From: Spirochaetales bacterium
GTDB lineage: Bacteria > Spirochaetota > Spirochaetia > SZUA-6 > DRHE01
Reading direction: 5' to 3'
Assembly (NCBI GenBank): GCA_016935715.1
Contig: JAFGQJ010000273.1
Coordinates: 1 to 24,897, forward strand
Length of the DNA: 24,897 bases
Both the position numbers and the translations under genes were made by a program. Every line of letters begins with the position of its first letter. Position 1 is the stretch's first letter. Shown here piece by piece: positions 14,972-22,067 of this stretch. The notes beneath the pieces were generated by a model, which did no database searches, was not told where the DNA came from, and saw nothing but the letters and a program-made list of their open reading frames with translations.

Positions 14972-16302
14972 CTGGTGTACCTGCGCGAGCGCCTAGCCAT
15001 GACGATGACCATGACGATCAGGGGACAGGCGGCCAGGATCAGGGAGATCAATCCCAATCGGGAGATGCTGATGATCCGGATCTGCCGCTCGCTGGAGGGC
15101 AGATACTCTCCGTCCTTGTCCTGGACGCGCATGCGTATCACCCGCTGATCCGGTGAAATGGGAACGTGGAACGCCCGGAGTGAAGGTTCCCTGTCCTTGT
15201 GCTTGCCTTCGGGATCGAACGGCACGATCTGGTAGCCCAGCGCCGCACCCTTTACCTGCTCGACGTAGAACGGTTCCTCCATCACCATCTGTGCCTCGGA
15301 AGACGGCCGGGTGACCTCCACCCTCGCCTTCGGCACCTGCTGGATCCTCACCCATTTCATCAGCGTGGGGTTGCCCTTGGCGTCGTTCTTGCGCATCTTC
15401 TCGTAGAACAGGTCGTTGTACTCCTGCTGGTAGAACGGCCGGACGTACAGGTCCGTGGAGCCGTCGATGTACAGCACCGAAGCCGGAGTCTTGGATTCCA
15501 CCGGGCGGGTCCACTTGTCTCCCGGGATGACCTCCAGCCCGATCGCCTCGGCACGGCGTTTGCGGAAGGCCACGATCCTGCGCTCCGAACCCTCCATTAT
15601 CTTTCCGTCCTCGGTAAAAAAGCGGATGTCGTATTCGCCGACGGGGAGATTGAGGATGAAGGCTTTCTGCACCGGCACCGGCGGCACGATGTACTCGGTC
15701 GGGTACTGCGGCTCCGGCGGTGCCTTCAGTTCCCGGAGATTTTCGATGAGGGCGCTCACGTCCTGTCCCTGGTCCCGCAGCCTGGTGATCATGACGGTCA
15801 GCTCGTTGAGCACGGCCTCGTAGGCGGCCCGCCTCTCGTAGTACTGAGAGACCGACTTCCAGTAGGCGTCCATCAGATCCTGGTAGTGCTGCCAGGCTGC
15901 CTCCGCCTCCGCCTCCTTGGCGACCTTCCAGTTCAGCTCGTACTCCCCCCGGATGTTGTAGTAGGTGTAGGGGGTCATGCCGATCGTCTCCGGCTCGGCC
16001 TCCCTGCCGCCGAGCTCCAGGGTGCCCTCGAAGGGGACGTTCAGAGCCGAGGTATCGGTCTTCCAGTCCTGGGTGATCGGCCAGAAATACACGAAGACGT
16101 TGCGAACCGTTATGAAGTTGTCGACATCCGCCACCAGGTAGATGGTGTCCGCATCTTCGCGGGCAAAGGTGCCGGCGTAATCCTTGCCGTTGAAGGCCAG
16201 GATCGAGTAGATGAACTGTTCCTCCCGCACGGGCACGTCGGCGAACAGCACTCCGGCGCAGAGAAGGAGGAGCAGAGGGACGGCAATTCGTAGAGTTTTC
16301 AT
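14968..16302 (-). CDS. Secreted, C-terminally membrane-anchored protein of an ABC system; function unknown
   Basis: 444 residues; family not recognised. It has a signal peptide MKTLRIAVPLLLLLCAGVLFA, a large extracytoplasmic region, and one C-terminal membrane segment (about 416-435) with a short basic tail RRSRRYTS, giving type I topology. Residues 1-120 are beta-rich, 123-192 form a long charged helix or coiled coil (KEAEAEAAWQHYQDL and following), and beta-rich domains follow, including FILNLPVGEYDIRFFTEDGK. It is the last of four coupled genes; ATG 16302 overlaps the permease stop (ATGA) and has GAGGGG 9 bases upstream. The context suggests it works with the ABC exporter-type pair as a receptor, partner or substrate on the periplasmic side. 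Its end meets the xylulokinase gene tail to tail in a shared CTAG. Confidence 0.8.
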   Translation of the reverse strand: MKTLRIAVPLLLLLCAGVLFADVPVREEQFIYSILAFNGKDYAGTFAREDADTIYLVADVDNFITVRNVFVYFWPITQDWKTDTSALNVPFEGTLELGGREAEPETIGMTPYTYYNIRGEYELNWKVAKEAEAEAAWQHYQDLMDAYWKSVSQYYERRAAYEAVLNELTVMITRLRDQGQDVSALIENLRELKAPPEPQYPTEYIVPPVPVQKAFILNLPVGEYDIRFFTEDGKIMEGSERRIVAFRKRRAEAIGLEVIPGDKWTRPVESKTPASVLYIDGSTDLYVRPFYQQEYNDLFYEKMRKNDAKGNPTLMKWVRIQQVPKARVEVTRPSSEAQMVMEEPFYVEQVKGAALGYQIVPFDPEGKHKDREPSLRAFHVPISPDQRVIRMRVQDKDGEYLPSSERQIRIISISRLGLISLILAACPLIVMVIVMARRSRRYTS

Positions 16303-17168
16303 GATCGTACACCCCTCGCTTTCATGGTCAGATGACTGATTAGAAGAACCACAGCGGACAGCACCAGCAGCAGGAGGATTCCGATGAAGTACATCCCCCA
16401 GTTGCCTACCTCGACGAACCGCAGGGCCAGATCCCAGTAGAACAGCGGCGAGATCCATTTGACGATCCAGGCGAACACGCTGGAGAGGTTGCGCACGTAT
16501 CCGCTGACGATGGTGAAGGAGCCCATCATGATGATGATGAAGAACAGGACCAGGCCCAGGAACACGGCGATCGCCGAGGCGGAGTTGTCCGTCAGGGAAG
16601 AGGCGAAGATCCCGTAGGCATAGATCGCGATGGACAGGAAGAAGAGGATGATCAGGCTGTAGTAGAAAGACGGACCCGGGACCAGGTTGTTCAGGAGCCC
16701 CGCGATGATCAGGAAGACCAGCAGCACCACCAGGTAGATGGCGGTCATGAGGATGTCCTTGATCAGGGCCGCCAGGAAGTAGGAGGTGCCGTCCGCCGGG
16801 CCGTAGGTGAGCAGCTCCAGGGCGCCAACCTTCTTCTCCAGGCCGAAGCGGAACACCGAGCTCACCGCCAGGTACAGGAGGACCGGGAGAAAGGCGACGT
16901 ACAGGACGAACAGGAAGGGTCCCTCGGAGAACAGCTTCTCCACGAAGGTCGCGCCGAAGGCGCCGACCAGGCTCCTGCCGATCAGGTCGTAGGCGGTGTT
17001 GAGCTGATAGTCGAAGCCGCTGGAATCCACTGCCCGGAGGAAGCCGGCCACCAGCAGGTAGGCCAGGATCAGCCCGATGGTCTGGGCCACGTAGAAGCCC
17101 GGGCTGATCAGGGTCTCGAAAATCCGCCGTCTGGCGAGAACGGTCGTGGCGTGGGCTCTCTGGTTCAT
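16299..17168 (-). CDS. ABC-2-type transporter permease
   Basis: 289 residues. Inner-membrane permease with an amphipathic N-terminus, membrane segment 1 near 24-45 (YVAQTIGLILAYLLVAGFL), a long periplasmic loop (about 46-85), then five further segments. The cytoplasmic segment RFGLEKKVGALELLTYGPADGTSYFLAALIKD (split here only by reading) matches the coupling region of ABC-2 permeases such as the GldF/NatB/CcmB-like groups, especially the ALELL...GP pattern near residues 116-124. It pairs with the ATPase gene just upstream. Its ATG at 17168 overlaps the ATPase stop by 4 bases and has AGGAGG 6 bases upstream. Direction and cargo are unknown; the family is mostly exporters or mechanical transducers. 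Confidence 0.9.
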   Translation of the reverse strand: MNQRAHATTVLARRRIFETLISPGFYVAQTIGLILAYLLVAGFLRAVDSSGFDYQLNTAYDLIGRSLVGAFGATFVEKLFSEGPFLFVLYVAFLPVLLYLAVSSVFRFGLEKKVGALELLTYGPADGTSYFLAALIKDILMTAIYLVVLLVFLIIAGLLNNLVPGPSFYYSLIILFFLSIAIYAYGIFASSLTDNSASAIAVFLGLVLFFIIIMMGSFTIVSGYVRNLSSVFAWIVKWISPLFYWDLALRFVEVGNWGMYFIGILLLLVLSAVVLLISHLTMKARGVRS

Positions 17169-18118
17169 TCCTCGCCTCCTATGCCTGCGAACAGGTCGAT
17201 GTTTTCCTTGGTGATCGTGACGAAGGCCTCCTCGAGGCTGAGACTCTTCTCCTGGATGCTGAGGGGCACCAGGTTCTGGTCGATCAGGTACTTGCTCAGG
17301 GCCTTGCGGTAGTCTCCGGTCTTGGGAACCTTGACCATCAGGGTTCGCTCATGTCCCGTCGCCTCCTGAACGAAGTCCAGGGCTTTGACCTTGGCCGGCA
17401 GATCGGCGGGCAGCTCCTCCAGATCAACGTGTATCTCCCGGTCCTTCGCCAGGGAGGTGAGCATGCTCTTCATCCGATCTTCGGCCCTGAGCTTCCCGGC
17501 GAAGATGATCGCCACCCGGTGGCAGATCTTCTCCATCTCCGAGAGGATGTGGGAAGATATGAAAATCGTCCGCCCCTCCCGGTTCTCCTCCAGAATCAGG
17601 TCCCGGATCTGTTTGACGCCGAAGGGATCCAGGCCGGAGATCGGCTCGTCAAGAAAGAGGATGTCCGGATCGTGCAGCAGCGCTCGAACGATGGACAGCT
17701 TCTGCAGCATGCCCCGGGAGAACTCGGAGAACTTCTTGTTCTTCACCTCCGCCAGCCCGACCCGTTCCAGCAGGTGATCGATGCGCTTGTCCGCCTCCTC
17801 CAGCCCGAACAGGTCGGCGAACATCTCCAGATACTCTCCGGCGGTCATCCAGCTCCACATCCCCACGGGATGCTTCTCCGGAACCACGCCGATGCGGCGC
17901 CTCAGGTCCAGGCGCCGGGAGCTGTAAGGTTCGTCGAACAGGCGGATTTCGCCGGAAGTCGGCTTGACGATGCCCAGGAGCATCATGATCGTCGAGGTCT
18001 TCCCGGCCCCGTTGGGCCCCAGAAAGCCGTAGATCTCCCCGGCGGGAATATTCAGGTTCACCTGGTCCACGGCGGTGAACTTGCCGTAGCGTTTGGTCAG
18101 GTTCTTGGTCTGGATCAT
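17165..18118 (-). CDS. ABC-2-type transporter ATP-binding protein
   Basis: 317 residues. Walker A GPNGAGKTS (34-42), a Q-loop position occupied by Glu in VVPEKHP (E81; ABC-2 exporters often have PE here), signature FSRGMLQKL (133-141), Walker B ILFLDEP (153-159) and H-loop SSH (H190) are present, so it should hydrolyse ATP. The C-terminal 90 residues form the extra domain seen in CcmA/NatA/GldA-like ATPases, with SLSLEEAFVTIT near the end. GGAGC lies 6 bases before the ATG, which overlaps the previous stop by 4 bases. It is second of the four coupled genes and powers the ABC-2 permease encoded next. Confidence 0.94.
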   Translation of the reverse strand: MIQTKNLTKRYGKFTAVDQVNLNIPAGEIYGFLGPNGAGKTSTIMMLLGIVKPTSGEIRLFDEPYSSRRLDLRRRIGVVPEKHPVGMWSWMTAGEYLEMFADLFGLEEADKRIDHLLERVGLAEVKNKKFSEFSRGMLQKLSIVRALLHDPDILFLDEPISGLDPFGVKQIRDLILEENREGRTIFISSHILSEMEKICHRVAIIFAGKLRAEDRMKSMLTSLAKDREIHVDLEELPADLPAKVKALDFVQEATGHERTLMVKVPKTGDYRKALSKYLIDQNLVPLSIQEKSLSLEEAFVTITKENIDLFAGIGGEE

Positions 18119-18972
18119 GAGCTTGCTCCTTCAACGTTCCAGGAGGTGAACACGTATGGCTTCAGTTTGCCTTCTTCGCTGTACGGCTCCAGGTAGGGCT
18201 CGATGGCCTCCGGCGGAAGCTCCCAGGCTTTCTCCATGATCCGATCGATCTCCTCCCTGGTAATTTTCCTGGGATCCGGCACGACGATCAGGTAGTCGAT
18301 CACCCAGTAGGGGTCGGAGTTGGCTTTGATCTTGGAGCCGGGGATGAACGAGCTGTATCGGAATGTGGTTTCCGGAATTCCGTCCCACTCCCATTGCAGC
18401 ACGCCCTTGAACAACTCCTCCCCGCGTTCCGATCCCTCTTCGGTCTCCTCCTGCGCGGGCAGGCCGTCGTAGATCTGGACCGACACCCGGGCTCCGATCC
18501 ACAGATCCAGGCAGGGGTGATTGAGCACCGCCGGTCCCTCCGAGCTGACCGGGCGGATCTCCTGGACGAGGTCGTTGCCGACCCGATCCTCGAAGATGAT
18601 CCATTTGGTCAGGTCGGGGATCTCGTAGCCCACCAGGTCGATCGGTTCGCTCAGGCGGTTTTCTCCGCGCTTCAAGGTCACCGGGATCGACTGCTCCACG
18701 TAGGACGGGGCGCTGATCTCCAGGGTTGCCTCTCCCGGTTCGAGATGGGTGAACACCTGGGGTACCGGTCCCCGGTCGGATTGAAAGTGAGATCGGATGA
18801 CCCTGTCCTGCAGGCTAAAGGTAGCCTCCCAGACCCAGCTCTTGCTCACTGCATCGCGAACCACGAACTCCAGGGTCGTGTCCACAGGATTCATGACCAG
18901 GTAGACCGCCACGGCCACAGCCACGATGACGATCACAACCAGGACAGGAATCAGAACTCTTCTCGTCTTCAT
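18115..18972 (-). CDS. N-terminally anchored extracytoplasmic protein of an ABC system; function unknown
   Basis: 285 residues; family not recognised. The start MKTRRVLIPVLVVIVIVAVAV and the next few residues form a signal anchor (about 5-27), so the rest faces the periplasm. Residues 30-115 look like a PEGA or carboxypeptidase-regulatory-like beta sandwich (TLEFVVRDAVSKSWVWEATF; LEPGEATLEISAPSYVEQS; LKRGENRLSEPIDL). Residues 120-285 are acidic with a conserved-looking IDRIMEKAWELPPEAIEPYL segment near 240-260. It has one cysteine and no lipobox. It is the first gene of the four-gene unit; GAGGGAA precedes the ATG, and the promoter at 19071-19098 is the likely driver. Opposite anchoring to the last protein of the unit suggests the two sit either side of the ABC permease. 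Confidence 0.8.
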   Translation of the reverse strand: MKTRRVLIPVLVVIVIVAVAVAVYLVMNPVDTTLEFVVRDAVSKSWVWEATFSLQDRVIRSHFQSDRGPVPQVFTHLEPGEATLEISAPSYVEQSIPVTLKRGENRLSEPIDLVGYEIPDLTKWIIFEDRVGNDLVQEIRPVSSEGPAVLNHPCLDLWIGARVSVQIYDGLPAQEETEEGSERGEELFKGVLQWEWDGIPETTFRYSSFIPGSKIKANSDPYWVIDYLIVVPDPRKITREEIDRIMEKAWELPPEAIEPYLEPYSEEGKLKPYVFTSWNVEGASS

Positions 18973-19070
18973 GCAGGTTCCCTCATTTGGTAGTTGGAAA
19001 AAGGTTCAAAAATGATATATCTATTGCAGCCTGGCAGCCACAATCGTTATCAATTTTATTCCAGCAGCAT

Positions 19071-19098
19071 ATTGTACTGGTAAATTCAATATAATCAA
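19071..19098 (-). promoter_or_regulatory. Promoter of the four-gene ABC system
   Basis: On the minus strand TTGATT (19098-19093), 16-base spacer, TACAAT (19076-19071). The expected start is near 19064, leaving a leader of about 91 bases. A TTGATA near 19050 has no matching -10 at normal spacing. Confidence 0.55.
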
Positions 19099-19175
19099 GG
19101 GATATAGGCCGAAGTTCGCGGTGAATTTTCAGAATCCTCTGCCCGCGTGCACGGTCGGGGGATGCATGGGCGGGG

Positions 19176-19204
19176 AGCTGCACGGCCGCAGCTGCGCGGC
19201 GCAG
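19176..19204. repeat. Nested GC-rich inverted repeats upstream of the nucleoside importer
   Basis: AGCTGC, 6 bases, GCAGCT (19176-19193) overlaps CTGCGC, 1 base, GCGCAG (19192-19204). The two stems share bases, so they are mutually exclusive. They could be an operator or a terminator-like RNA structure. TGCACGG occurs both here and about 30 bases upstream. Confidence 0.45.
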
Positions 19205-19286
19205 GCCGGTCGTTCTGTAGCGAAGAACAGGGATTATCGTGTATGATGGACACCTGAGAGAAAGCGCCTGAGTAAAGGAGATCGTT

Positions 19287-20330
19287 ATGAAGAGAAATAT
19301 AGTTTTGATCGGTATGGCGCTCCTGAGCTTGTCACCCGGATTCCTGCACGCGGAAGGGGAAACGGAAACAGCGGTCCCGGAAGCGAAACCCTTCAACATC
19401 GCCGTGTTCGTACCGGGCGTGGTCGCCGGTTCGCCGATCTACGAACAGCTGGTAGAGGGTACCGGGGCGGCTGCCGCCGGGCATGCCCATGCAACGGTGA
19501 AGGTCCTGGAGGCGGGATTCAACCAGGCGGAGTGGGAGGAGAAGATGACCTCCCTGGCAGCCACGGGCGACTACGATCTGATCGTCACGTCGAATCCGGC
19601 CATGCCGTTCGTGACCGTTCCGGTTGCAGAAATTTTTCCGGGCCAGAAATGGCTGATCCTGGACGCCTATCTGGATGGGCATCCGCAGATCCACACCCTG
19701 CTGTACAATCAGATGGAGATGACCTACATGGACGGTTACCTGGGCGCCCTGGTCTCCACCAGCGATATGACCGGAGCCAATCCCGATCTCAAAGCGGGCA
19801 TGGTGGTCGCCCAGGAATATCCGGCGCTCACCAGGATGATGAAGCCGGGCTTCGAGGCCGGCCTCAAGGCGGTCGACCCCGGATTCTCGGTGGACTACCG
19901 CGTCATCGGCAACTGGTACGATGCCAACAAGGCGGCGGATCTGGCCGCAAGCATGATAGACGCCGGTGTCGACGTGATCCTCACCATTGCCGGAGGCGCC
20001 AACCAGGGCGTGATCAAGACCTGCCAGGAGCGGGGGAAATACGTTCTGCTGGTGGACGCAAATGATTACAAGGCTGCCCCCGGCACGGTCGTGGGCTGTG
20101 CCCTGCTCAATCAAAGCAAAGCCGCCTATGAGCGCGTCAACATGGCGATCCAGGGTACCCTGGAGTTCGGCAGGGCGGAGATCGTTCACACGAGAGACGG
20201 ATACATCGACTTCGCCGACCAGGATCCCCTGTACATAGAGACGGTGCCGGCGGATGTACGGGCCAGGATGGACGATCTGCTGAAGAGGATGCGCGGCGGG
20301 GAGCTGCACCTGGAGCCGCCGCCGCTGTAG
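19287..20330 (+). CDS. BMP-family nucleoside-type ABC transporter binding protein
   Basis: 347 residues. Signal peptide MKRNIVLIGMALLSLSPGFLHA with an LHA cleavage site, then EGETETAVPEAKP. There is no lipobox cysteine, unlike the classic Borrelia and Treponema BMP lipoproteins. The domain pattern fits the BMP/PnrA family: FNIAVFVPGVVAGSPIYEQL, a YDLIVTSNPAMPF strand, YMDGYLGALVS, KAGMVVAQEYPALTRMMKPG with FEAGLKAVDP after it, and DVILTIAGGANQGVI. Family members bind purine or other nucleosides; the ligand here is inferred from family and neighbours. AAAGGAG lies 6 bases before the ATG. It leads a four-gene importer operon and is followed by a hairpin. Confidence 0.9.
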   Translation: MKRNIVLIGMALLSLSPGFLHAEGETETAVPEAKPFNIAVFVPGVVAGSPIYEQLVEGTGAAAAGHAHATVKVLEAGFNQAEWEEKMTSLAATGDYDLIVTSNPAMPFVTVPVAEIFPGQKWLILDAYLDGHPQIHTLLYNQMEMTYMDGYLGALVSTSDMTGANPDLKAGMVVAQEYPALTRMMKPGFEAGLKAVDPGFSVDYRVIGNWYDANKAADLAASMIDAGVDVILTIAGGANQGVIKTCQERGKYVLLVDANDYKAAPGTVVGCALLNQSKAAYERVNMAIQGTLEFGRAEIVHTRDGYIDFADQDPLYIETVPADVRARMDDLLKRMRGGELHLEPPPL

Positions 20331-20376
20331 GGCTGCCGAACAAGGCGTGCGACTGCTTTCGTAGACGCGTGATCCG

Positions 20377-20409
20377 GGTGCGGGGGAGGTGAGGAGCCGC
20401 CTCCGCACC
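20377..20409 (+). promoter_or_regulatory. Hairpin between BMP binding-protein and ATPase genes
   Basis: GGTGCGG (GGG bulge) AGG pairs with CCTCCGCACC, a 10-pair stem, followed by TTCTGTTG. It is a likely attenuator or 3'-end stabiliser and ends 10 bases before the ribosome site of the ATPase gene. Confidence 0.6.
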
Positions 20410-20432
20410 TTCTGTTGTCGGAGGACGGAAAC

Positions 20433-22067
20433 TTGAGCGCAGAGCCGTACCTGCACATGCGGGCAGTCACCAAACTCTACCCGGAGAACAACGTCCTGGC
20501 CAACGACAACGTGGATTTCGAAGTCGGGAGCAATGAGATCCACGCGCTGGTGGGGGAGAACGGGGCCGGTAAGACGACGCTGATGAAGATCCTCTACGGC
20601 CTCGAGCAGCCCGATTCGGGGACCATAGAGCTGCGGGGGCAGGAGGTGCGGATCAACAGCCCGCTGGATGCAAATCGACTGGGCATCGGCATGGTTCAAC
20701 AGCACTTCCGCCTGATCCCGGAGTTCACCATCGCCGAGAACGTCGTTCTGGGCATCGAACCCCGAAAAAGCGGGATCTTCTTCGACAGGGAGCGGGCGAC
20801 CGCCCAGGTCGGGGAGGTGATCCGCCGCCACGGTTTCTCCATCGATCCCACCCTGCCGGTCTCACGGCTGACCGTCGGCCAGATGCAGCTGGTGGAGATC
20901 ATCAAGATCCTCTACCGGGAGGCCCGGCTGCTGATTCTGGACGAGCCCACCTCGGTGCTGACGGAGCAGCAGATCCACACGCTGTTCGCGACACTGGAGA
21001 ATCTGCAGTCGATCGGAAAGACCATCATCATCATCACCCACAAGCTCGGCGAGGTGAAGGCCATCAGCCGGCGGGTCACGGTGATGCGCCAGGGTCGGGT
21101 GGTTGCCGTCCGGGACACGGCGGATGTGGATGAGCGGGAGCTGTCCAGGCTGATGGTGGGCAGGAGCGTCACCTTCCAGTTCGAGCGCGAGGCTGTGGAC
21201 AGGGGGAGGGTGGTGCTGGAGCTCAGAGGCGTTGTCCTGCGCCAGAAGGGCCAGGACCGGCCGCTGCTGGACCACGTGGATCTCAAGGTCCACTCCGGAG
21301 AAATCGTCGGGGTGGCCGGGGTGAGCGGCAACGGGCTGGCCGAGCTGGAGGACGTGGTCGGGGGCCTGCGCCGGGTTTCAGCGGGGAAGCTGTTGCACGA
21401 CGGCAAAGATATCACCGGCCTGTCTGCGGCACAGCATCGTGCCAGGGGCCTCGCCTATGTGCCGGCTGATCGTCTGCACCGTGGTTCGAGCCTGCAGTCC
21501 TCGGTGATGGAGAACATGATCATATCCAGTCACCACGATTTTCTTCGGGCCGGCGTGTTTCGCCGGCAGGCGGTGGAGGAGTTCGCCGGAAACCTTTCAA
21601 GCAGCTTCTCCATCGAGGGGGATCCGCGGGTGCCGATGGGCACCCTTTCGGGGGGCAATATCCAGAAAGTCATCCTGGCGCGGGAGCTGGCGGCCCAGAC
21701 CGACCTGATCATCTTCAGCGAGCCGACCTGGGGGCTGGACGTGGCTTCGGCGGAGTTCGTCTACGCCAGGATCCTGGAGATCCGCCGGCGGGGCATCGCC
21801 GTGCTGCTGATCTCCTCGAATCTCGACGAGATTCTGGCTCTCTGCGACACCCTGGTGGTGCTGTACCGGGGCAGGGCGGTGGCGACCCTGAGCAACGAAC
21901 GCACGCTGTCCAAGGAGCTGGTCGGGGAGTACATGATGGGTCTGCGGGACGACCGGCCGGACGCCGAAGACGCCGCCGGGCAGGCGGGAGCCGGCGAAAC
22001 GGGGCCGGCCGGAGAAAGCGCCGCCGGACAGGCGGGGGCCGGCACCCGGGAGGGAGATCCGTCGTGA
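20433..22067 (+). CDS. Nucleoside-type ABC transporter ATPase with two fused nucleotide-binding domains
   Basis: 544 residues, RbsA/NupO-type double ATPase. Domain 1: Walker A GENGAGKTT (about 42-50), signature LTVGQMQ, Walker B LLILDEPTSVL, H-loop ITHK. Domain 2 (from about residue 253): the Walker A region is degenerate (GVSGNGLAELEDV), the signature is LSGGNIQK, and Walker B reads LIIFSEPTWGLD, so it is probably the non-hydrolysing half, as is usual here. The start is TTG 20433, chosen because GGAGG lies 8 bases upstream; the TTG at 20415 lies before that site. The last 35 residues are a Gly/Ala/Glu-rich tail with an internal repeat that does not belong to the family fold. The stop overlaps the permease start (GTGA). 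Confidence 0.93.
   Translation: MSAEPYLHMRAVTKLYPENNVLANDNVDFEVGSNEIHALVGENGAGKTTLMKILYGLEQPDSGTIELRGQEVRINSPLDANRLGIGMVQQHFRLIPEFTIAENVVLGIEPRKSGIFFDRERATAQVGEVIRRHGFSIDPTLPVSRLTVGQMQLVEIIKILYREARLLILDEPTSVLTEQQIHTLFATLENLQSIGKTIIIITHKLGEVKAISRRVTVMRQGRVVAVRDTADVDERELSRLMVGRSVTFQFEREAVDRGRVVLELRGVVLRQKGQDRPLLDHVDLKVHSGEIVGVAGVSGNGLAELEDVVGGLRRVSAGKLLHDGKDITGLSAAQHRARGLAYVPADRLHRGSSLQSSVMENMIISSHHDFLRAGVFRRQAVEEFAGNLSSSFSIEGDPRVPMGTLSGGNIQKVILARELAAQTDLIIFSEPTWGLDVASAEFVYARILEIRRRGIAVLLISSNLDEILALCDTLVVLYRGRAVATLSNERTLSKELVGEYMMGLRDDRPDAEDAAGQAGAGETGPAGESAAGQAGAGTREGDPS
21972..22043 (+). repeat. In-frame 48-base repeat in the ATPase tail
   Basis: The 24 bases at 21972-21995 recur at 22020-22043 with two mismatches, 48 bases (16 codons) apart. 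The protein reads AAGQAGAGETGPAGES followed by AAGQAGAG. This looks like a partial tandem duplication confined to the non-conserved C-terminal tail. Confidence 0.8.

Larger units (their letters stand above)
18973..19286. other. 314-base divergent intergenic region
   Basis: No gene was found. The left part (about 19000-19110) is markedly AT-rich for this window and holds a minus-strand promoter (19071-19098). The right part (19140-19215) is very GC-rich with nested inverted repeats. GTTCT (19212-19216) and AGAAC (19224-19228) form a further small inverted repeat. TATGAT at 19242-19247 is a possible -10 for the nucleoside operon, but no good -35 lies 17 bases before it. CCTGAG occurs twice at 19253-19270. 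No recognisable purine riboswitch was found. Confidence 0.6.

Noticed and set aside
12676..15156. An 826-codon plus-strand frame across the PotC-type and kinase genes
   Set aside because: It is rich in Arg, Gly and Pro with no membrane or domain pattern, the mark of a shifted reading of high-GC coding DNA. Both underlying genes are clear in other frames.
19250..19286. CTGAGA upstream of the BMP gene as a TPP riboswitch core
   Set aside because: The remaining conserved TPP elements and stems are missing, and the distance to the start is too short for the full domain.
19332..20831. A 499-codon minus-strand frame opposite the BMP gene
   Set aside because: Antisense shadow rich in His, Gln, Arg and Gly; the plus-strand gene has a signal peptide, ribosome site and family motifs.
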